64,000 nucleotides of DNA, taken from Pseudopithomyces maydicus (lineage: Eukaryota; Ascomycota; Dothideomycetes; Pleosporales; Didymosphaeriaceae). Position 1 is the first letter of the stretch. The number at the start of each line of letters is the position of its first letter. The stretch is taken from assembly GCA_026873275.1 (NCBI GenBank), contig JANTUC010000008.1, forward strand, positions 1,899,068 to 1,963,067. The letters run 5' to 3'. The position numbers and the translations under genes are program-made. Below, piece after piece: positions 56,871-64,000 of this stretch. The notes beneath the pieces are model-generated. The model worked only from the letters and a program-made list of their open reading frames with translations. It did not search any database and had not been told where the DNA came from.

Positions 56871-59800
56871 TTTAATATATAATTTAACTTATAGATTTCT
56901 TTTTTATTTTTATAGACTTTCTTTTTTAATTATTATTAATACCTTTTTTATTTCTACTAGATATTAGCTTCGCTAATATACTTAAATTATTAATTATTTA
57001 GGTGTAAGATTAATTCTATAGGGAAATCTCTACTTTAAAATTAAAAAAATTTTTTTAGGGGTTCTATTTGCGTAAGCTTATTAAAATATTTTATAATATT
57101 AATTAATTTCACTTAAGGATATAGCGTAAGTGCTTATAATTATATAAATTTAAAGTTATTAATTAGCTCCTTATATAGATCCTTATAAAATTATAAATTA
57201 TTTAAGTCCGAATATTTATTTAGGTTTATATTATTTATTTTATTAATAATAACCCATTTATCTTCGTCGTTCTAATTATTAGTAATAGTAATTATATTTA
57301 ACTATTTAATAATTCTATTCTTAAATTTATAGTTTCTAATAATATAATTTAATTTATTATAATTAAAATAAGTGCGTTACTCCTTTTAATTAAATAGAAT
57401 TATTAAGGACTTGGCTTTATCTAGTCTTTAAAATAAGTTTAGATAGGGGCCACTCTTACTTATAAAAAAAATATTTTATAATACCTCTTTTTCTCTTTAC
57501 TAATAGTATTCTTATCTTTTAATATTAATACTTCTATAAATCCTTAGGGCTAGTCCTTTATATAAGATACTATTAGTCTTTTAACTAGTTTTAGTATTTT
57601 AATTTATTACTTAAAAAATAGCTAATTCTAATAGCTAGAATAATTCTCCGCCTAATATAATATAGAGTATTATTATATAACTAAATAAAATAGAGGTTTA
57701 TTTTATAAATCTTTAAAAAATTTAGCACTCTAATTACGTTACCTTTATAAAAATAGTTTAAGTAGTCTATAATAATTATAAAGCGCTATATTATAGCGTA
57801 TATATAATTATCTCTAGATTTAGGGTAACTCTAGGCTAGTAAATAAATAGTCTAATAGAGGTACTACCTATATAAATATTTATTCTAATTATACTTATAC
57901 TCCCCTAGGGCTAGAAGCCTAAGGGGAACTTTAATAAATATATTATATTAATATATAATTATAAATTACTGCTGATAGGGGCCCCCTTTAATAAAAATAA
58001 AATAATATTTATAATTTAATAATATTATATAAAGTACTAGCTAGAGTATAATACGATATTTATTAGGGGCCTAATAGACTAGTTTTATAGTATACATATT
58101 TTTTATATTTATAGTATAGCGTTAGATTAACTTATACTATTTTAATTATAACAGGACGGGCGCTAGTAAACACCTAAGTCTAGGAGATCCTTAGCAGCTA
58201 GAGAATCCTTAATAATTAAATAATAATTAGATAGCGATAATAAAATGCTAGTTCTACTAGTATTAGGCTTAATACTATCTTAAATTCTTAGAGGTAATTC
58301 TAGATAGTCCTCTATTGTAACTATCTTATATTTAATCTAGATGGACCTATTAACCTTCGTAATACCTTTAGGACCCTTACACTATAGTTATAATTATTAG
58401 GATTCTACTATTCTAATTAATAACTTACTACTTAGATTATAGGCCGCTAAATAAGTAACTACTCTAGATGTCTTAATCTAAGAAACTAGTAATTTTACTA
58501 CACCGCGGCTATTAAAAGAGTATTAGAAAGAAGAAGGAGGCCTAGCCATATTTTATAATAAAATAGTAAAAACTCTATAACCGCGACTGCAACCGCAATA
58601 TAATTATACTTATAAGTTTAACCAACACTAGATAAGTAATGGGATATAATCTTTTACTTATCTAGATAAGGTAATTAAACATTATTAAATATTATATAAC
58701 GCCTAGATAAGGCAGCGAGCCCTCTACTAGAAATTAAGTAAATAGTATAAGGCGTAATAGTATATATAATATAACTACTATCTATAAATTACTTCTACTA
58801 AACTTATTATTTATACTCTGTCTTTATCTTAGCTGGCCGCTTAACTTAAATAAACTAATCTTTATCTATATAATTATAAGATAAGTTAAAGAGACCTATA
58901 CCCCCAGTAAATTACTCTAGTATAATATAGTAGTTTATGCCGTCTGCGGCAGCTACTTTATATAATTTAAAATTTTAAACCTTATAGTAATTAGCTCTAT
59001 ATATCTAATTATATAAAAAGATATTTATCTAGATAATAGCAGCCTATAGTAGGTAAGGCAGAATTCTAATTTAACTACTAAATAGTAGCCAATTTAATCA
59101 TTAAACGGCCGCTAAACACCTTTTAATTCTTAGTAGTCTATACTAGCACACAGTTATATATATATATAAAAAGCTTCCCTATCTAAATAGCTTCTTCTAA
59201 AAACGCTCCTAAATATTATAGTAACTATCTACACTTAATAAGCTTTTTAGTAACTAGAATAATATACCTTTTAGTCCTCTAAGTCCTAACCTCCTTAGTT
59301 TTTTAAGCGATATTTATATCCCGTCACTAAATAGTGGCACTAACTAACGCTACAGCTTTAATAAATCTTACTTACTTAAATACTTTAATATTAATACTAT
59401 TAGTAGCGCTGGCAGTAATTTTTAATCTAGATTATAATCTACCTCCTTAATATAACTTTATTACTACTACCCACGCCGCGCGTCTATGTGATTAATTAAT
59501 TATTAGCTTAAGTAAAGAGTAATACTATTAATAATTACCTATAGTAGTAACCTAAAAACCTTTATAATTCTAAATAATTTAAGTAACCCGAGTCACAACC
59601 CATATAAGAATATAACTTAAAGGACTTAGTTTATAATTAGGTAGATAACCTAGTAAAAAGTCCTAGGAATAACCCTACTAAGAGCTCTAAGTCTAAGGAT
59701 AATAACTTAAATAAACTTATTACCTAGTTATATATATAGGCCAATTAACTTAAAAACCTTATTATTTACTTTAAGAAGGAACAGCGGGTCGCTTTTAAAT

Positions 59801-62800
59801 AACTTATTACTATAGATAAGTGCGTACCTATTATATTAATACCTAATATAACTCAAGTAGCCTACTAGAGACAGTAATCTAGTCTTATACTCTAATATTT
59901 AATACTTCCCTACCTATCACTGCTAGCAGAAGAAGTATCTAAGAACTATTTATTTACTTAATAGGTTAAGGTAGAGTTTTATAAAAGTCGCCCCATAATA
60001 GTAATTAGTAAATATAATAAAGCTAGGAATTTAACCGCCTATTATAAACTAACTTCTATTAATAAATTTAAAGTCTTAGTCTTAGGCAACGTCCGTTACG
60101 CGTAGTACTTATTACTTAGTATAGCCTAATATATAGAAGATTTCTACTAAGACCTCTAAGCTATAGTAGATACTAAAAATAGTCTATTTATTTATTTAGA
60201 GTAACTACTTACCTAAGCTAGTGCCGCTTAGAAGAAATTAGATATATACTAGACTAAATATTATAATTTTACTAATAAACTAACTATTACTTAGTGTAAA
60301 GCGACTAAGATGCGCGACACTATAACTACGCTTAATACTAAGAATAAGGACCTTATACAGCGTTATTAAGCTCTTTTTAAAAATTATAAATAACTTAGTA
60401 CTAGCAAAGTAGACTTTTAGTATTTCTTAAAGTTAGAAGCTGACTATAAACACCTTAAATTATATACTACTATTAATATAGTCGCGCTGCTAGCAGCTTT
60501 AAGCACTTATAAAAAAATTAAAAGTAGATTAGTAGGAGCTAGCTATAGTGTATATATAAGTTTAAAAGCTATAGGCAAAGCTTCCTATAATTCTATATAT
60601 AGTATTCTAGGGACAGCCTCTAGAGCAGAGACTAATTTAAATACTCTACTACGCCCAAGTTCCAGTAGATAAATAATTTATATAAGTATAATATTCTGCG
60701 CACACCCACTATTAAACTAAAATATTTATTAGTGCGCGACCCTTCCCTATAATACTATATAAGAGATAGATAAGCCATATATTAGTCTTTTTTATATAAT
60801 TTAGTATAGGGCTCCTCGCCAATTAAGCTATTAGTAGTATACTTAGTATAGCCTAAGTCTCTTAAAATCTTTAAATTACTAGAGGTGCCTAAGTTTAGTA
60901 TAGATAAAGATATAGACTATAAACTATAGTAAATTCTATTATTTAATAAGCTGTAAACTATCGCTAATAAAATTAATTAAATCTATTATATACGCAGCCA
61001 ATTATAGGATAAAGCTATAAAGATAGTATATTTTATTCTACCTTATACCCATACTATAGAAGAACTATTATAGCCTCTTAATTATATCCTTTTTAATAAT
61101 TATAACGCCATTAACGCCTAGAAAAAACTCTATTTATAGGAACTAGAATAGAAGATAGGCGAAATCTTATTTAAATAAGAGGTACGATTTCTAGCCACTA
61201 CTTTATATTTACTATACTTAACTAATTTTAAAAAGAGCTAGTAAATACGCCGCTTAATTTATATTAAGCTAGTAGAGTAAGTGTCTATTAAAGCTGCTCT
61301 AAATAAGTTATATAAATAGTTTATAAACTGCGCCTTCCTCTAGGAACGCCTACTTAAAGAAATTAGTATTAGTTAAAGTCTTATTATAAAAATTAAGGGA
61401 GCGTCCTTATCCTTAACTATATTCTTATTTTCTTAAAGAGCTGGGACAGCAGTTGCGGTATCCTCTACCTCTACTATATCTTAATTAAAATTATAAGAAT
61501 TTACTAAGAAGATATATAGTCGTACCCACTAAGAACTTACTACTTTAGTTATAAAGAAATATTATTTTAACTATAGTAAACTTAACTATTGGGCTATTAA
61601 CCCCTAAGTTAAATATAAAGGTAATAGCCTAACTCTATCCTAACTAATTAAATACTTACACTATATTTTTACTTTAGTCTACAACGAAGTAATTAATAAT
61701 TTTAAAATACTTTACACCCTCTTTAGATATGCTAATAAGATACCTAATCTAAAGTCTTAAAAAAACGCTCTATCTAAAGCTAAGAAGGACTATAAAAGTA
61801 TTTATTAGAGTTTTTACTAACTTTTAAATAAAAGCGCACCTAAGAGCTAGCTAAGTATAAAATAAATAATATCTTTAGTTAGCTAAGATATTATATAAAG
61901 GAACTTAAGATAGAGACTAATACTAATATTATCTACTCTCTATTAAATTTCGGCCACCGCTACCTCTAATAAATTTATTTTTAGCGCCTTATAGCTGTAA
62001 TTCTACTACTTAATTAAGTTAAACACTTTTAGATAATAGGCCTGTATATATTAGTTTACTAATACTAGAGCTAGTACTAATTTTATTAGTAAGCGCTATA
62101 TTTAATAGCACTAAATATATTAATATAAGGTTAAATACTCTATAAGCCTAGTCTTAGCTAATAAAAAGATTATTAGAAGACTATAAAAAGCTGCAGAGCT
62201 TACTATATAGTATAGTATATACTTATATTATATAGTCTGTTTTATTACTAATATTGGCATATTTAATATAGTTTTAGATATAGACTAATTATAATAATAC
62301 GATCCTATCCTAGGCCTATATAACTAAACTATAATATTTAACTCTCCTTATTATATAATAAACTATTTATAATAAGACTACTCGGAAGTGGTACACCGCT
62401 AAAAAATTTTAAAGAATAATAAGTGGTTACTACCAGCTTAAAAAGGTAAAATTAAAATAATCTCTAGAATAGTAATATACTTTATAGCCACCTAATATCT
62501 AGAGGACTATATTTAGTTATAACTATAAGACTAAGAGCGCTTAGTCCTCCCTAAGAATAAAAAGTTATTATAGATAAGCTTTTATAGCGTATATAAACCT
62601 TATTATAGTTAGTTAAATAGACTATGATAAATATATAGATAAGATAACCCAATTACCTTAAAAGATAAGCAAAATTCTATTAAAGCTTTTTACCACCTAC
62701 TATAATATAGCCTATATTTTTAACTCTATTAAGATAAATAAGCTCCCTCTTAGGCGTAATAGTATAAACCATTCTATTAAACTAACTAACCACTGTCTCC

Positions 62801-64000
62801 CATAATCTTATATATATAGGCTTTCTTAGTTAGAAGCCTAGCAGTTAAGAAATATATTAATAAAATAGTGGCGAAGGGATTTATCTGCCCTAATTAATTA
62901 CTATTTACCTTATTAGTATTAGTAGTATAAAAATTAAGAGGAGGCCTACATATCTATATTAATTATTACGCCCTTAATACTATAATTAAAAAAAACTAGA
63001 CTATGTTACTGTCTATTAAAAAAACACTAGCCTATATAAATTAAACCTACGTTATAACTATTCTAGATATTATTATAGCGTTTAACACTACGCGTATAAA
63101 GGAAGGAGATAAAGAAAAGATAATATTCTTCTACTAATATAGGCTTTATAAGTATATAGTTATACCCTTTAGTCTGTGTAATATACTAGAAACATTCTAG
63201 AATTTCATTAACAACCTGTTATAAGAATACCTAGATAACTTTTATACTATATATCTAGATAATATATTAATCTATAGCGAAGATAAAAGTAAATATAAAG
63301 AATATATCCTCTAGGTTCTCTAATAGCTGGACTAGGCGCGAGTTTTTATTAATATTAATAAGTGCCGGTTTTATATAAAGCAGGTAAAATACCTAGGGCT
63401 TATTATTACCACCTCTAAGATTAAAATAGACCTAAAAAAGATCTTAGTAGTAGTAGCTTAGCAGCTCTTTAAGTGCCTAAAGAATATTTAGGCCTTTTTT
63501 AAGTTTACGAACTTCTATTATTAGTTTATTTAAGGGTTTAGCTCTATCTGTAAACCACTTATAGTATTTACTTAGAAGAATATCCTAAAAAACTCGTTCT
63601 CTATCTTAGTGTAATTACTTATAGGAAAAGCCTTTAAAGCGCTTAAAAAGGCTTTTACTAGTACCCTAGTGCTACACCATTTTAATCTAGATAAAAAAAC
63701 TTGGCTAGAAATTAATACCTCTAATTTTATGGCAGCAGTAGTACTATTTTAGAAGAATAATACTAATAATATCCTCTACTTAGTAGCATTTTTGTCGCAC
63801 AAAATGACTCTAGTAGAGTATAATTATAAGATTTATAATAAAGAGTTACTTATAATTATTTAAGCTTTTAAGGAATAGTGTATAGACTTAGTAGGCACTT
63901 TATCGCCTATTAAGATTATATTTAACTACTAGGCACTCTAGTACTTTATAATCACTAAATAGCTTAATTATTATTAAGTAAAATAGGCGGAGTTTCTTAT
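56871..64000 (+). mobile_element. Ty3/Gypsy retrotransposon relic B (plus strand, runs off the window)
   Basis: A gag-like, less AT-rich stretch (about 60.2-61.5 kb, with KMRDTITTLNTKNKDL) leads to a zinc-knuckle relic at 61561-61605. A protease-like segment follows near 62250-62330 (NIGIFNIVLDID). Reverse transcriptase begins near 62860 (VAKGFICPN) and includes YLDNILIYS at 63252-63281, where the second Asp of the usual DD is Asn. RNase H follows with WLEINTSNF near 63701-63730 and LSHKMTLVEYNYKIYNKELL. Stops interrupt all of it. Integrase and the 3' LTR would lie beyond 64000. The stretch 56.9-60 kb shows no recognisable domain. Confidence 0.8.

Larger units (their letters stand above)
46587..64000. 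repeat. AT-rich RIP-affected block of degraded retrotransposons
   Basis: From about 46.7 kb to the right edge the sequence is strongly A/T-rich and TpA-rich, with stop codons in every frame. Residual G/C sits mainly in contexts that lack CpA/TpG, such as CCGCCCC. Repeat copies inside differ mostly by C/T and G/A. Together these fit RIP. No intact gene is present. Recognisable contents are listed separately; the rest (about 46.95-47.15, 47.35-48.94, 48.98-49.55 and 49.76-51.55 kb) shows no identifiable structure. Confidence 0.9.

Noticed and set aside
46587..64000. Possible CRISPR-like or satellite arrays from the many short AT repeats
   Set aside because: The repeats are low-complexity A/T runs or LTR-internal minisatellites with no regular spacer structure, and the genome is eukaryotic.

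Overview
The window is chromosomal DNA of a filamentous ascomycete (Pezizomycotina). Genes carry short 50-100 nt GT-AG introns with CTRAC-type branch sites. The gene set is typical of plant- or litter-associated fungi: PL3 pectate lyase, LysM proteins, a subgroup C GH18 chitinase, WSC and GPI-type surface proteins, a delta-8 sphingolipid desaturase. The distal 17 kb is an AT-rich block in which retrotransposon coding sequence is shredded by C-to-T/G-to-A changes, the mark of repeat-induced point mutation (RIP). The species cannot be named from this sequence.

1-11 kb is ordinary gene-rich DNA: the 3' part of an Asn-rich gene with a SUMO-interaction-like motif, a secreted DUF1996+WSC protein, a phosphoglucomutase/phosphoribomutase, a cytochrome b5-fused delta-8 sphingolipid desaturase divergent from it, and a weak small ORF in a strand-asymmetric purine/pyrimidine tract. 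11.3-15.5 kb is a fungal NLR-type pseudogene (SesA-like, NB-ARC, TPR, ankyrin). 15.9-20.1 kb holds two head-to-head Golgi-type glycosyltransferases (GT69 and GT62) and a lipocalin-like gene tail-to-tail with GT62. 20.7-23.6 kb has a small membrane protein and a PL3 pectate lyase with a long low-complexity linker.

25-35.5 kb is a chitin-related cluster: a large LysM/hevein/GH18 chitinase pseudogene, a GPI-anchored-type surface protein, and a LysM effector-like gene whose third LysM lies behind a premature TAG. An 845-bp AT-rich island sits between the last two and is flanked by a perfect 14-bp direct repeat. 35.8-46.6 kb carries an acidic-tract protein, an atypical NAD(P)-binding epimerase, a C2H2 zinc-finger ORF, an EthD-type ORF and a large secreted coiled-coil protein that abuts the AT-rich block.

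46.6-64 kb has no intact gene. It contains two Ty3/Gypsy relics in opposite orientations, one running off the right edge, a pair of about 1.2-kb same-orientation LTR-like repeats, a second shorter repeat pair and a strong hairpin. Several genes share one defect, a missing single base at or beside a short homopolymer. This could be assembly error or real decay and should be settled before any of them is called dead on that ground alone. The two TGG-to-TAG stops in the chitinase are substitutions and do not have that ambiguity.
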